Below, piece after piece: positions 10,645 to 22,324 of a DNA stretch of 64,000 nucleotides. Within the stretch, counting starts at the first letter, position 1. The number at the start of each line of letters is the position of its first letter. Both the position numbers and the translations under genes were made by a program. A model generated the notes under the pieces. The model was not told the origin of the DNA, searched no databases, and was given only the letters and a program-made list of their open reading frames with translations. The DNA is from Limnoperna fortunei (taxonomy: Eukaryota > Mollusca > Bivalvia > Mytilida > Modiolidae): NCBI GenBank assembly GCA_944474755.1, contig OX104125.1:42795899-42859898 (forward strand). Reading direction: 5' to 3'.

Positions 10645-12060
10645 TTAGTGATCTCTTTTAACTATACCTGAAAACAAAACTATATTACCTCTAAAAAGCG
10701 TAGCCATACACATATAACCTAAGCCCACAAAGATGCACGGCACAACAGAAGGAACTCCAATGCCAGAAGTTTCCAAGTCTACCCATCTTGGAATCATAAG
10801 AACCCCTTCCATGAAACAAAACATAGTAAGCAACATCGAAGAAAATATCAAAAAGGCGAGAAGAAGTGCATATGCCCTGCTTGGAAGTGGCTTCCATGAA
10901 GAGAATGGTCTTGATCAGGAAAGCCTATTTCATCCATATATAAAACATACATATCCCAAGTACTGCTATATAGTATGGAATTACTAGTACCAAAGACCTC
11001 ACACTTGGCAGCTTTTAAGAAATTCCAAAAAAAAGATGCTAAAGCAGTTACTGTCTGTTCCTATAAACACTCCATACCCAGCTATCTACATTCTGACTGG
11101 AATTCTACCGGTTGAGGCGCAAATACATACCAAGATCATGACTTTCTTCTGTAATATATGCCAGCAAGACATTGACAGTGTTGAGAAAAAAACTGGGATA
11201 CCGTCAAGTAACCATCAAGGATACGCAGAGCAACAGCTGGTATATAGATGTCCAGAGGGTAATGATCAAATACAACCTTGAAGACGCTCGGGATCTCCTA
11301 GCAAGCCATAATAAAACAACTGCTAAAGTCAACGATATCAAGAGGGAGATAGGAAAATACTGGGTTAACGAAATAAAACATTCTTCCTGCCTCTATCAAG
11401 GGATGAACTATCTCAATCTGAACAACTTTAGAGCTGGAAAAGTTCATAACCTAATGAAGATCAGAAGTCATACTACAAGAGACATCTACCGGTTACCAGT
11501 CAAAATGAAGCTCTTAACTGGCACATATATCTTGCAGCCTCTGAGATATACAATTTTTAAGGAGGGAAGCCAGACCACCTGTAGCCCCTGTCGCGAAGCA
11601 GAAGAAATAACTGACCATCTACTACGAGACTGTACTAGATGGGACACAATTAGAAAACCAATACTGCACCAAATAGACACTCTTATGCTGGCTCACAGTA
11701 ATACCAAATGGCAAGAACTAACCAAAGATAGCAAAATGCAGATACTATTAGACATCACAGTGGTAGAACGACAGTTGAAGCTCCAGCTCAATGCCATAGC
11801 TCAAATAGAACATCATACCAGAAGGTTAATCTATGCTATCCATAATGCTAGATGTAGATCTGTACTAAATGGTTAGATGATCTCTGTCGATCTGGTTGGG
11901 TGGGGACTAGGGTAGTAGGGCAGCCATCAAAATTTATCGGTCTGTTCACAATATACATGTAGCAATATAATCTGCACTTGCCACCGAAGACTCCACAAGC
12001 TCTCATAGTTAGTTAGCCCAATGAAGAAGGAACCAGACTAATTTTAAGTGACAATTTAAA
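10645..12060 (+). mobile_element. 3' end of a LINE (non-LTR retrotransposon), frameshifted
   Basis: Conceptual pieces in order are: STHLGIIRTPSMKQNI, KKARRSAYALLGSGFHEENG (10733-10965); LYSMELLVPKTSHLAAF (about 10968-11027); LKQLLSVPINTPYPAIYI, EAQIHTKIMTFFCNICQQDI (11036-11185); and LGYRQVTIKDTQSNSWYIDV to the stop at 11874 (in one frame through 11876). These correspond to the thumb and C-terminal region of a LINE reverse transcriptase, ending in a CxxC-x7-H-x4-C knuckle (TCSPCREAEEITDHLLRDC). Three frameshifts, two at A-runs (about 11030 and 11185), break the frame. Everything upstream of the thumb, including the endonuclease and palm, is absent. A 3' UTR-like stretch follows to about 12060. 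Confidence 0.78.
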
Positions 12061-12430
12061 AAAAAAAATTGATTGTGTTGGCGCTAAAAAATGAATTTTA
12101 CCTTTTTAACTTTTGTCATTTTACCTCTTAAACAAAATGTGCCAAGGAAGCGTGCAGAACTAATTAGAATTGTTCTTACCAGTCAGATACTATTGTAATT
12201 CGATGTAAAAGTTTTAACCGTGTAAATTGTGAAGATAAAACTTGGTCATGACACGGTCATGAACTGTGCTGTGTTTTATTATCTTAATGCGACCATAGTT
12301 TTTAAACCTATACTAACTGTGAGTTTTTACGCGCATGGACTGTGATAAGAGAAAGTACGATGGAATGTACACAAGGGCTCGTTTTAGATTTTAACCCAAT
12401 ACTAAGATAAAGCTATTTTTACCTTACAAT

Positions 12431-12707
12431 TTAAGGTATCCGACCCACAATTGAAGTTACCGTTTACTTTTATTTGTCGACCAAGAAATACAGCTTTATT
12501 AAATCAATGTATTGCTAATTAATGAGTTATGTAAAATATATTATATAACTTGAGTCAATGTTCACAATTTTGAGGAAAAAAATTTAGTTACTCAAATAGT
12601 ATTTCCGATGTTTGCCGAACATTACCGAGCTCTGCTCCATTGAAAAACAATGGCCATCCGGGACACCAAATATGATCACGTGGTCAATTATGGTCCGGAT
12701 ACCTTAA
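12431..12707 (+). mobile_element. 277-bp MITE, 'GGTATCCG' family, copy A
   Basis: Starts TTAAGGTATCCGACCCACAA and ends with CGGATACCTTAA preceded by TCCGG. The terminal inverted repeat is about 12-14 bp (TTAAGGTATCCG). Internal landmarks shared with four other copies are AAGAAATACAGCTTTATTAA, TTAGTTACTCAAATAGTATT, CCGATGTTTGCCGAACATTA, AAAACAATGG and TGATCACGTGGTC. No coding capacity. The superfamily is not assigned. Confidence 0.85.
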
Positions 12708-12949
12708 GCCGTGTATATATGTCCCACTACTAACTAGCCTAAACTGTAAATAGTCCGCATAAACGTAATATATGCTGTAACCGGAGAAGGGAGATTTAAC
12801 TACTGGTGGAGGACTTTCTATTACACGTTTAGTTATATTATACATTGAGGTGGTCGGTTTTGTTCGACACGCCGTGTGCAACTGACGACGTGGTTGTCCT
12901 TTCATGGATGTTAAGATTTGAAAGAAGAAGAAAAAGAAGAAGATCACGA

Positions 12950-13135
12950 GGGTTAAATTGGCTATCTACTATTGATCATGTGTTTGTCAACATTGAGGTT
13001 GCGGGTTCGAGCCTTAATGCGGACAGTGTCTGCCTGACGCAATCTGAACTGACAAAGATTGCTTGTTTACCTTCCGAAGGTCGGGGTTTTCTCAGAGTAT
13101 TCCAGAAGAATTGCTGAAAGCGGACTTAATGGTCT
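12950..13135 (+). repeat. Diverged SINE with core deletion
   Basis: CTACTATTGATCATG, GTTGCGGGTTCGAGCC (B box), then CTTCCGAAGGTCGGGGTTTT CTCAGAGTATTCC, then directly GAATTGCTGAAAGCGG. The CTCCCCCAATAAAAACTGGA part of the core is deleted. An upstream (AAG)n-like A/G-rich tract occupies 12921-12945. Confidence 0.7.
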
Positions 13136-13534
13136 CTATTATGCAAAGCGCGTGGCATTTCTCAATCACGCGTTACCACTACGGTCCTCGGTCGGGTTTT
13201 TTTAGGTCTTGTCAACCCTCTTCCTTTCCCAACCAAAAAGGCACCTGTGGTTGTGTTGGCCCTCATCATTTTTTCTCTAGTCCCTGGAGAAAATTGAGAA
13301 AAGTGCTAAGGGTAGATTCTGGAATAGTGTTTATGGAGACCAAAAAATAGTTGCGATAGTCAGGAGATGGAAACAAGACCTTGAGATAAAACAAAATGGT
13401 TTTTAAATAAATCAACAGATAATTTATGTCTATGGTAAGACTTCTAAGTCCAACATCAACGTCCCCCACCACTCAATAAACTGGAACTGTTTTAAAATAA
13501 AATCCCTAATATGGAACTCCATCCCAAACCCCCA

Positions 13535-13795
13535 AGTGGCCGAGTCATAAAGGTAGATTATCTACTATTGATCACATGGTCTGTCAACACTGAGATTGCG
13601 GGTTCGAGTCTCACTGCAAACAGGGTGTTCTCGACTCCAATTTTAATTGACAAGGATTGCTAGTTTTCCTACCGAAGTTAGGGGATTTTCTCCGGGTACT
13701 CCGGGTTCCTCCCGCAATAAAAACTGGACGCTATGCTATAGCTGAAAAATTACTGAAAGTGGCGTTAAACAACATTCAAACAAAAACCAAACCCC
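13535..13795 (+). repeat. Full-length tRNA-headed SINE
   Basis: Head with A-box-like GTGGCCGAGTC and B-box GGGTTCGAGTC, the ATCTACTATTGATCACATGG segment, AATTGACAAGGATTGC linker, CTCCGGGTACTCCGGGTTCC core, AAAACTGGACGC, GAAAGTGGCGTTAAAC and an A/C-rich tail. Confidence 0.88.
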
Positions 13796-14780
13796 CAAAT
13801 AACTCCCGCATTTGAAAAAGCCTAGCAACTTTTAACCCAAATGTCTCGCCAATAAATCTGCGGTACAGCTTACCCTACCTAGACTTATAAGCATGAAGGA
13901 TCACAGACAACAGCGAAAAAGAGTCCAAAAAGTAAACGTCTTTCTAGTAACGTCCAGCTTCTCCTGTAGTCAGTTTTTTCGCAATTATTTTCAGATATTT
14001 TATGGAAGGTATCATTATCAGTGTTTTGTTCCTCACATCATAACATCGGAATCACCGCGCACAAAACAGGATGTACAACAAATGTTAATAAAACAGCACT
14101 ACCACATACGTGTATATTACTGAAAACACTACAAATATAACCGCCCACTACTAGTTAATTGATCGATTGGGGTTTTTGGTCAATGATTTTTATAGAAAAT
14201 ATATGAGGAGCTTAAATTCCTTGTGTGGCAGAGGTGAATACTCGTGGGAAAATATGTTGCATCGGTTTCAGAGATTGGCCGTCAATACGCGCGGTTATTG
14301 TACGGTTGCCATAATAAATTGATGGATCGTAAAGGAATATTTTAACACAGAGTGTGACACATGTTCTTGGGTCAATTAATGGTCTCTTCTCGTTCGTGAA
14401 ATTGGATCATACTTATCGGCTATTTCCGCCTTCTGTCGGAGAGTCTTTTTTTCCAGACTCTTGACGGAAATGACCGAGATCTGTTCCGATTGTGTGTTCC
14501 TGACCACGCTTATATTGACCATTGGTAACGTAAACGCAACTCACTATTGAACCAAGATATGCTTAGCAGAACATCTGATATTACCCTTATGTTTTGAGTA
14601 TTTTTTTTTATTTCTTTTCCCATGTGTTTAGTGTGTTGTGCTTGTCGCGTCCGTGAGTTTCGCATTAACTGTGGTTTTTAATTTGTGATTTTGCCATTAA
14701 ATTATTAGTTATTATTTTTATTCAGATATTACAGATTTAAAAACGATTTCGATACGTACAATTATGTCATAGAAATTTGA
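13796..14780. other. Intergenic, nothing recognised
   Basis: Only short frames. A local hairpin lies near 14430-14475, where AGAGTCT pairs with AGACTCT flanked by TTTCCG/CGGAAA. No gene support. Confidence 0.35.
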
Positions 14781-14797
14781 TTGATTGATTGATTGAT

Positions 14798-14873
<76 letters not shown>

Positions 14874-15000
14874 GTCCAGCGAGTAGTATTTCAGCCATAT
14901 TCAGGACGGGAACAAGTTAACAAACAAATAATCAAAGGAAAAGGGGTGGGATGGGACACAGGGAACACAAATTAGACTGCCACTGGATAGGGACGGAGAA
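14778..15000 (-). repeat. Second SINE family with (GATT)n tail
   Basis: A long (TTGA)n/(GATT)n tract (about 14780-14872) precedes the reverse complement of a 3' end also seen at 24.9, 26.0 and 53.8 kb (GCTGAAATACT, GCTGGAC, then CAATCAATC tails). GGAACAAGTTAACAAACAA and GGTGGGATGGGACACAGGGA match the inner part of the 24.6-kb copy in inverse orientation. The head is missing or too diverged. Confidence 0.75.
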
Positions 15001-15360
15001 TTTAGCCTATAAATTTAACTATAAATATTGACAACTTTAACCGTACAAATAGCAATGACATCATCACCACTATTTTAACGGCGTAAAAATAGGTCACGCG
15101 ACAAACCCAAGTTGTTTGTAAAAAAAACATACACGATATCTTATTTATTTTTATATAGTCTATTTATACACTTTTAGTACGGTTTTACATAAAAAGTACA
15201 GCATTTGTACGCTAGGCATATCTGCATCATGTCAACAGTTGTGTGGCAAAGGTGATTGTGGTTGACGTAGGATACCCACAATCCTTTGCGTAGAGATTGG
15301 GGGATTGCTTGACAGTGGTATATCTGAAGAAATGGCATTCACCTTCCTAAATTTGCTTTC
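15001..15360. other. Sequence upstream of the THAP exon
   Basis: 15040-15130 resembles 50910-50997 (AGCAATGACxTCAT, TATTTTAACGxCGTAA), indicating a dispersed repeat. Nothing coding. Confidence 0.4.
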
Positions 15361-15378
15361 AGTGTTCCGAGTACTTTT

Positions 15379-15474
15379 ATCAGTTATTATTCGGAACTCC
15401 TCGGACAACATCGTTTCATTTCCGGTACTAACAAAGTTTTTTTAAATCCTGTAAAACTTTCAAAAATCTACAAA
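15379..15474 (+). promoter_or_regulatory. Leader/promoter of THAP exon
   Basis: Contains ATCAGTTATTATTCGGAA followed by CTCCTCGGA, which recurs inverted at 20433-20450 upstream of the SAP exon. A TTTCCGG motif (15418-15424, ETS-type consensus) lies about 50 bp before the ATG. No TATA box. Promoter role is inference. Confidence 0.4.
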
Positions 15475-15673
15475 ATGCCGCAATATTGTTGCGTGCCGGG
15501 TTGCACCAACTTCGGGGGACATCTTTTCCATGAGGAGAAAGATTTAAATTTGAGGTGGAGGGTCGCCATTAAGAGAAGAGACCCGAAAACGAAAGGCCTA
15601 TGGAAGCCAGGAAAATATGATGTTGTGTGTTCCTTGCATTTTAAAGACACCGATTTTAGAGTTACAAAGTCAG
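15475..15673 (+). CDS. THAP-type zinc-finger protein, first exon
   Basis: The 66 codons beginning MPQYCCVPGCTNFGG match the THAP zinc finger. Cys5 and Cys10 pair with Cys52 and His55 (VVCSLHF) to form the C2CH zinc site, and the invariant Trp is at position 28 (LRWRVAI). THAP domains bind DNA and occur in chromatin regulators and P-element-like transposases. The exon ends in phase 1 at TCAG|GTTAG, so the C-terminal AVPxxF-type part must lie in a later exon. The ATG is preceded by CAAA. A zinc-binding exon with a compatible acceptor lies at about 28.58 kb, but a 13-kb intron and a shared gene are inference. Alternatively this is a captured exon of a transposon. Confidence 0.75.
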
Positions 15674-15959
15674 GTTAGACCATTGCATACAAATTTTATG
15701 CAGTATTAAAGTTCAAATTATTCCTTTCACAAATAGATACAGCGTAATCCGACTTCAGGCTATATTTTTTCAGTTGAAAACGTGACCCCCTTTATAAGAC
15801 ATAGCCAGACCTTTTCTAGTTTATGTAGTTGCTTAATCAAAGTCCAGCACCTAGTTAGAATAAGATATTAAACCTTCATTTAGCTTAGGGGGACCGTCTA
15901 CCTAAGAGTGAATTTCAAATGTGCCATACAGTTGTACAGGCTGTGTCAAAGTGCCACCT

Positions 15960-17960
15960 ACAATGTATATATTGACTAGCACTGTACATACATGTAGCCT
16001 TGTAGGCTGTATCAGTCTTTATCTGATATCAATGTGCCGTCCGACATTCTGCCATCAAGCGCCATTGGTTAGTGTACCTTATTAAAGCTTTTAATGTCAT
16101 GAATGTTAGGGTCCCCTATACTGTACATGTAATATATCTTACTATACATACATATATGCACACATACATGTAAATATGATAATGTAACCCTCAGTCCACT
16201 ACAATCCTGTGAGGAACATAGTGGACTGAGGGTTAAGTTATCGTATCTTATGTAGGTCAATATTAGCTACATGTAATACCTTCATGTACAACACTGTATG
16301 CAAACATGTGATAAACATGTACATGTAGTTAGAAAATATTCTGTTCAGTTTACACAGTGTTCGAAACTAAATTTTTTCTAGTATAGACATTTGCTCCAAC
16401 TGCAGAAAATTTTCTACATACTCTATATATACTTTTCAAAATTTGGCATAGACCTGCTTGATTTATCGTAGACAATGTCTATCGGTCTACCACTAATTTC
16501 GAACACTGTTTACATACATGTGTACATTTTGTACATAAAATGATGCTCTAAAATAAGAATTTACATGTACAAGCTAAATGTTCATTGTAGCCCACCTCAT
16601 AATTTAAAAACCATGGGCAACTGGCCATGAGCCACTGCTTGTTTGGACTCCTAGGCCTATTACACTTGAAAATGTCAAAACTACTCTCACAGTGGATGAC
16701 TGTATAGATTGATTTTTTAATTATGTGTATGCATTTGTGATTGGAATAATATTAATTTTAAATCAATTGATAATTACTGACTGATTGATTGTTGTGGTTT
16801 TATGCCTTAGCAACATATCTGCAGATATGCATGTACATTGTACATGTACTAGCCCCAAAAAATTTTCACATGTCCTGTTTAATGAATAAACTAGTCTTGA
16901 GCATTACAATTAATATGCTAGTGGCTAAATGTATAGACTAATTCAAAATGTGTACACTTGTATTCACTGAATTCAAGCAAATAATTAATAATGCATACTA
17001 GTACATGTATATTTGGACATATGTTACTGTTGAAAAAAGGCTTAAAAGGACAACAAACAATCAGAGATTGAATACATTACCATGATTTCTGACAGTGATT
17101 AAAAGATATACATTTCATTGGATATGAGTTAGGGTTATTTACATATAAAGCCCCTGGTGGCATCTTTATAAATTTATGTAAAAAATTATTTTTATGTAAA
17201 TTAAATGCACATAAACATGTGCACATACAAGCGATTCATTTGCAGTGTACATGTACATGGTACATGTATATGTATATATACACAAATGAATTCGCAATGT
17301 ATACAATATAAGGCAAAATATTAAAAAACACATTTTATGTATCTGACAGCTAACTATAATAGTTTTGTCAAGGCTAACTTCTAGAGAAATTAGTAAAGGG
17401 TGTAACAACATTACAATGTACACATGTATATCTTTTATCATCCACCGTCAAAAAGGTCAAAATAAAATATAGTCTTGTTTCCTGCTTCAATTCATGAAAA
17501 ATAGCTAATTTATTTTTAAAAATAATTTTATTGAGTTAATGGGGAAGATAGATGGAATTTAACAGTCATTAGGGCAAAATGGTAATAAATTTTTGTTTAA
17601 AAAGGGTGGGCTTTTTGAGGACAAAAAATTAGGGTAGGTACATGTAGTATAGGGAAGCAGGAAACAAAGATATACATTTTATTTTGGCCTTATGTGTTTT
17701 TTTTTCAAAATTTTCTAAATTAATACATGTAATGGTGATTTTAACATATCATATGCTTTTAACCTGAAAACAACCAGAAAGGATACATGCAATACCAGTT
17801 TCTAGTTATCTGATTGCTTAGTATTCAGATGGCAACATGCATCTATTTTGAAAAGAAGTACCAAAAAATATTAAATTAATATGTTCTCCCTATGCCCATA
17901 TAATGCATACCATTATGCTATGTCTCTCCCATGGTGACACATGTACATGTAAGACCTAAA
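15960..17960. repeat. TACATGTA-rich region
   Basis: The palindrome ACATGT, often as TACATGTA or GTACATGTAC, occurs at least 15 times (for example 16122, 16163, 16267, 16313, 16565, 16838, 17000, 17245, 17262, 17636, 17723, 17941). It is sparse elsewhere in the window. Not a tandem array; spacing is irregular. Confidence 0.6.
16178..16242. repeat. Hairpin, 17-bp perfect arms
   Basis: TAACCCTCAGTCCACTA (16185-16201) pairs with TAGTGGACTGAGGGTTA (16219-16235) across a 17-bp loop. GATAA/TTATC pairing extends the stem outward to 16178 and 16242. It could be a tiny foldback element. No gene. Confidence 0.75.
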
Positions 17961-18104
17961 ATAAATAATTGTTTGTTTTCCATACCCTACCCTATGAAAG
18001 GTTGATAGGTAGGTAAAATAATTTTTTATCCTGACAAGGTATCATTTCCAATAAACTTGACTCATTTACTTCATTGGAGCACAATTCCATGGATTTTGAT
18101 TAGC

Positions 18105-18135
18105 CCCCCCCCCCCCCAAAAAAAAAAAAAAAATT
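18105..18135. repeat. C-run followed by A-run
   Basis: About 12 C then about 17 A; homopolymer microsatellite. Confidence 0.8.
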
Positions 18136-20293
18136 CTTCACAAAACAACAATATAATTTTTCACATTGAAGTGATTTTTTGGGGGTAGGTCGGATTGGGG
18201 AAACAAACATTTTTTTTATTTTTGGCCTAATTGAAATGTTTTTTTTTTTAATTCAAAGAGACCAAAGTGTTTTCAAATCTAGGTTCTGTAACCATTAAAA
18301 TGCATAAGCATTGACAGTCTGTGCCATTAGCCCTATGCTCTTAGCTAGTGAAATTTGGTGAGGGCTAGTGAAAATTAATATAGACAAATAGAAGACAATT
18401 TCAAAATTGGCTTTTCGGGCTAGTAGACAAAAAAGTTTTTGGCACAGACTGCATTGAATTTCACATCTTCTAAAAATGTCTAGGAAGAACATTAAATTAT
18501 GAATACTTACATACATAAACCACAACATTGAAGAACCATGCACTCAACTGGCAAACACCAACATCAACATTGAACATGAAGAACATTAAATTGCCACAAA
18601 CAAAGGCAGCACCAGATGTGAAAATTAATTTCTCGACATGCTAGCACTTCCCTCAGTTGTAACAAAATCAACAAAAATCAACATTCCAATCAAGTAACTG
18701 AAAAATAAAACTAGAATTGCAGTCTTCCATGGAAGACTTATGTTGCCTGTGTTTAAAAATATTGGTAAACAGGAAGTAGTAATTTTTCGGGCATAAAATC
18801 ACTTATGTATGAAGGTTCTAGACTACTCAAGAATTTGCAATATAAGTATTTTTTTTTAAATCCAATGATAACAGAAAAATTTGTTCAAAAACCTTGTTAA
18901 AATGAAAACCTAGTTAATCTTTTATGTATTTAGTGCAAGCTACTTTTGTCCTCGTAATCAAACAGACTTTTTAGTTTTAGAAAATTAAAATATTTTTTGG
19001 CCATATTTTTACTGCTATAATTATGTAGCTGGGGTGGGTATGACCTTTTTCGGGAAAGGGGGTTTTGCTATTTATTTTCAAGGGAATCTGGGAAAAGCGC
19101 CTAGGGGGAAATGGGAACACGCATTTTATTTTTTGGGATGTGGGATTGCTATTTTTTATTTTCTGGGAAAATTGGATAATCAAATTATTTTTACGGGAAT
19201 TTTGGAAGGGACCCCCTCCTTCCGTCCCTCTAGCTTGCACTAAATAAAATAACCAGTGGCGGATCCAAGGGGGCCTAGCCCCCTTATGGAAAAAAAATTT
19301 TGTCGATTATATCAACCTGACTGTGGTAACCTATATGAAAGCATTGGAATCCCACACAAGGGGTGTTAAGTTCATGAGGTCATTTTTTTATTACATGAAT
19401 AGAATTTTAGTTTTTTCTGATTGGTCCTTAAACTACTTTCAGGTCATGTTAAATCATGACAGTATTTCAAATTCATTACAATAAAGTTAATTCTTTCTGC
19501 TTGCACAGTAAAATGCTAAAAATAGATCAACAGAGGTCAAGCGGAATTTGATAGTGCACGGTTTTAGCCTAATAATAGAAAAACCAAGAGTGCACGATTT
19601 TAGCCTAATAAATAGAAAAAGAGTAGAGTTTCTAAATTTTCTCATTTAACTCTTACCAATACAAATATACTGTTTTTATTACTAGTAATGTATTTCAATA
19701 TAAATAGTTTATAAATGTAATACCATTAAAGATGGGGGGACCACTTCCTATATGCATGATATACAAGGTGATGGAATGTGTCACTGGAATAGGTGACTCC
19801 CATTTTTCAGCTGTCAGATATATGATTAGGTGGGAAAAACGTGCAACATTGTATATGATAAGGTCACTTATTTACATCTTTTGTAGAAAAAAAGAAACCG
19901 AAAAAAAATTAAAGTTTCACTTAAAAATATTAGTTTTGAATATTTTATAATTTTTTTTTACTTGTTGCCACTCTATTCGGCCTATCGGGGTATTGAGGGA
20001 AATCCTACCTTATGTTATAGGAGCAATTCTCAGCGGCACCCCCATATATTAGGTGTGGCCCCCGAGATAGAATCCCATATAAAATGTTTAGTAGGAACAT
20101 TGGACTCCCCTTTAAAAGTTAATATCACATTAATGCCTAATTATTGTTTGACAGGCAACTGGTAAACATGGGGAAAATGTGCTAAAATCGTGGAATATTT
20201 GCTAATTTCAAAGGTGGAAAGATAGGTCTGTTTATAGCCGACAGGGAGGAAATTCACTATTCTGTCAATATCTTTTCAAAAAGTTATATCAAC

Positions 20294-20394
20294 CTTTCAA
20301 TTAAATCAGCTTTTCGTCCAGCTGTTGATGCATTTCTTGACGACAATTCTATTTTTAATTTGCCCACTGTCCATTGTCGATAGTCTTCCGCCAT
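20294..20394 (-). CDS. SAP-domain protein, first exon
   Basis: Minus-strand ATG at 20394-20392 in good context (GGGAAAATGGCGG). The peptide runs MAEDYRQWTVGKLKIELSSR then NASTAGRKADLIERL, which is the SAP helix-extension-helix: W8-T-V-x-K-L-K-x-E-L, then x-A-x-T-A-G-R-K-A-D-L-I-E-R-L. SAP domains bind AT-rich/scaffold DNA and RNA. The exon ends at AAAG|GTTGAT (20294|20293), in phase 2. Read without splicing it would stop at once after RLI. Later exons would lie below 20294 and none was recognised. In molluscs such N-terminal SAP exons often start mobile-element or repair-type proteins (recollection, not shown here). Confidence 0.7.
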
Positions 20395-20645
20395 TTTCCC
20401 TATGTAAAAAGACGACGAGTTCCGCAGGAGTATTCCGAATAATAACTGATATTTTTTTGATGCGTCCAACGACCGACGTGAAAGGTGAAATCCATTGTAA
20501 ACTCTGAAAATACCAGTCTTTTGTCAACACACTAGAAGAGTGATTAGATGAAGCTATTGTTGTTAAGGCGAAATTAAATATGTGTACCAACGGAATCGAA
20601 ATTAAATATGCGTACCAACGGAAGCGGAAGTCTCACCCATTTGGT
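20395..20645 (-). promoter_or_regulatory. Leader/promoter region of SAP exon
   Basis: Contains the inverted copy (20433-20450) of the 18-bp leader found before the THAP ATG. Further upstream is a 29-bp direct duplication (about 20571-20630: GAAATTAAATATGxGTACCA ACGGAA) ending in GGAAGCGGAAG, an ETS-type double site. No TATA box. The promoter call is inference. Confidence 0.4.
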
Positions 20646-20659
20646 TATGAACATAGTAT

Positions 20660-21030
20660 ATTTGGCGTCGTGGAATTGAACAAAAACCAACAAAAAACTT
20701 CGACCTACAAAATAATGTAAACGTCATTCATGCATAATTACTAATTTTTACCGATTTATAATTATTCAATTGATGAAGTCCAGATAAAAGTCATATTTTA
20801 TTTTCTTTATTTAATGACGCATCGACTCACGTGTGGTTAAATTTCGTTGATTAAAAGATGAAACATTATCTATTCGACATTCTGTTGTTAGTTAGATACA
20901 TTAAGTAAATATTATATTTTACTCAAGATATGGCTCAAAATATAATATTGTTCTTATTAAATTACCAACAGGACCATAACAAAAGTATGACCCGATTTCA
21001 AACGATTGAAGTTAGTTTTATTATTGGTTT
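20660..21030 (+). repeat. Dispersed repeat, copy 2 (partner 240-600)
   Basis: Same ordered landmarks as the copy at 240-600, including CACGTGTGGTTAAATTTCGT and GGACCATAACAAAAGTATGA. Retains no coding capacity. Confidence 0.6.
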
Positions 21031-21814
21031 ATTGTATAATTATATTTTTGATACCTTTGAAAGCAGAAAAAATCTTCCATTCAATTGTTCCCTCCTGTTT
21101 TTTTTTAAATTAATATTCCTATCTCGTATTAATTTCTCTTGCGGTCATGACCATATTACAACTCAAACAATAAGTTAATCGTTTCTATCGTGTATCAGCA
21201 CTAGGTCGGTGAGTTCGGGCGCTACCTTGATTGAAATGGTTTTTCTGAAAGTTGACTATTATGACGATATTTCGAGTTCATATTCAGAAAAAACATAAGT
21301 TATGACATTATGTATAGCTGGAAAATTGTTAAAACACGCTAAGAAATTATCATCGAAGTATAAATAAATTAAATAAATATATAAATTATTTTTATTAGAT
21401 ATTTTTGTTAATATATAAAACAAATTTTATGTTAATATAAAAAAAAAACAGTAGACAAAGTGTAATATTATAAAATTAACAGTTCAAAGGTGATTAGTTT
21501 TAACGTGTTTGTCTATTATTATTATTGTTTATCACGCAATTATAATGTATTTAAAGGCAGATTCAATTATTTTTAAAGTAAGATTCTGGAGACGATTGGT
21601 TACAGATACGATAAGTGGTTCCCAAAAGGAGACAGAGAGGGGAGGTCTCCGTGGAAGTTTATGTGGGTGGTAAAAGAAACTACAGAGACCACTACTAGTA
21701 ATATATTGCACAACATCATCAATAATATATAAAGAAACCTTCACATCAAAGGAAATATATTGCTCCCTGTGGCGTAACGAATTCATAGTCTTGCTACAGG
21801 TTTCTTGTTTGTGT
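21031..21814. other. Nothing recognised
   Basis: AT-rich sequence without supported exons, inverted termini or SINE cores. Confidence 0.35.
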
Positions 21815-21925
21815 GAATGTTGTTAAACGCCACTTTCAGCAATTTTTCAGCTATATCATGGCGTCCAGTTTTTATTGGGGATGAAGCCAAAGTACCCTGA
21901 GAAAACCCCGACTTTAGGTAGGACA
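21815..21925 (-). repeat. 5'-truncated SINE
   Basis: Reverse complement of the SINE 3' core: GTTAAACGCCACTTTCAGCA, GCTATATCATGGCGTCCAGT, TTTTTATTGGGG, AGTACCCTGAGAAAACCCC and TAGGTAGGA. Head missing. Confidence 0.8.
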
Positions 21926-22324
21926 TGCTACAGGTAGAACGGTAGTAAATGTTTTGGCCATAGTTGAAATACTAACATTTATGTGATTTGCGTACCTTTC
22001 TAACATTGATCACTATTTACCTGGATTAGAAAAATTAATAAATTTCATTCAACATAAAAAATATATGCTATATATATCCTAGACCAAAACCTTTTTTCAC
22101 TAGTTAGAAAATTTTGAGACTCTCCCACTTTTACATGCAATTTCTAATGCAGTGAATGTAAAAATACTTAATTGTTTTAAAAATTACTTAAATTTGATTT
22201 TGCAAGATCTGAAAAAATATTACCATTTGTTAAAACTTAATTCATGCAGGAGCTTATAAAGACAAAAAATCGTACACATCTAACTACTATTCACCCAATC
22301 AGAACACAACGAAGTATTCACTAT

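Larger units (their letters stand above)
15674..20293. other. Intron-like/intergenic stretch between THAP and SAP exons
   Basis: No supported coding exon. It contains a region dense in TACATGTA/ACATGT (15960-17960), a hairpin (16178-16242), C/A homopolymers (18105-18135), two GGGTAGG...TTTTGGCC repeats (about 17580-17700 and 18175-18230), a GGGAA-rich low-complexity block (19034-19225), and a TGGCGGATCCAAGGGGGCC repeat end at 19256. Confidence 0.45.
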
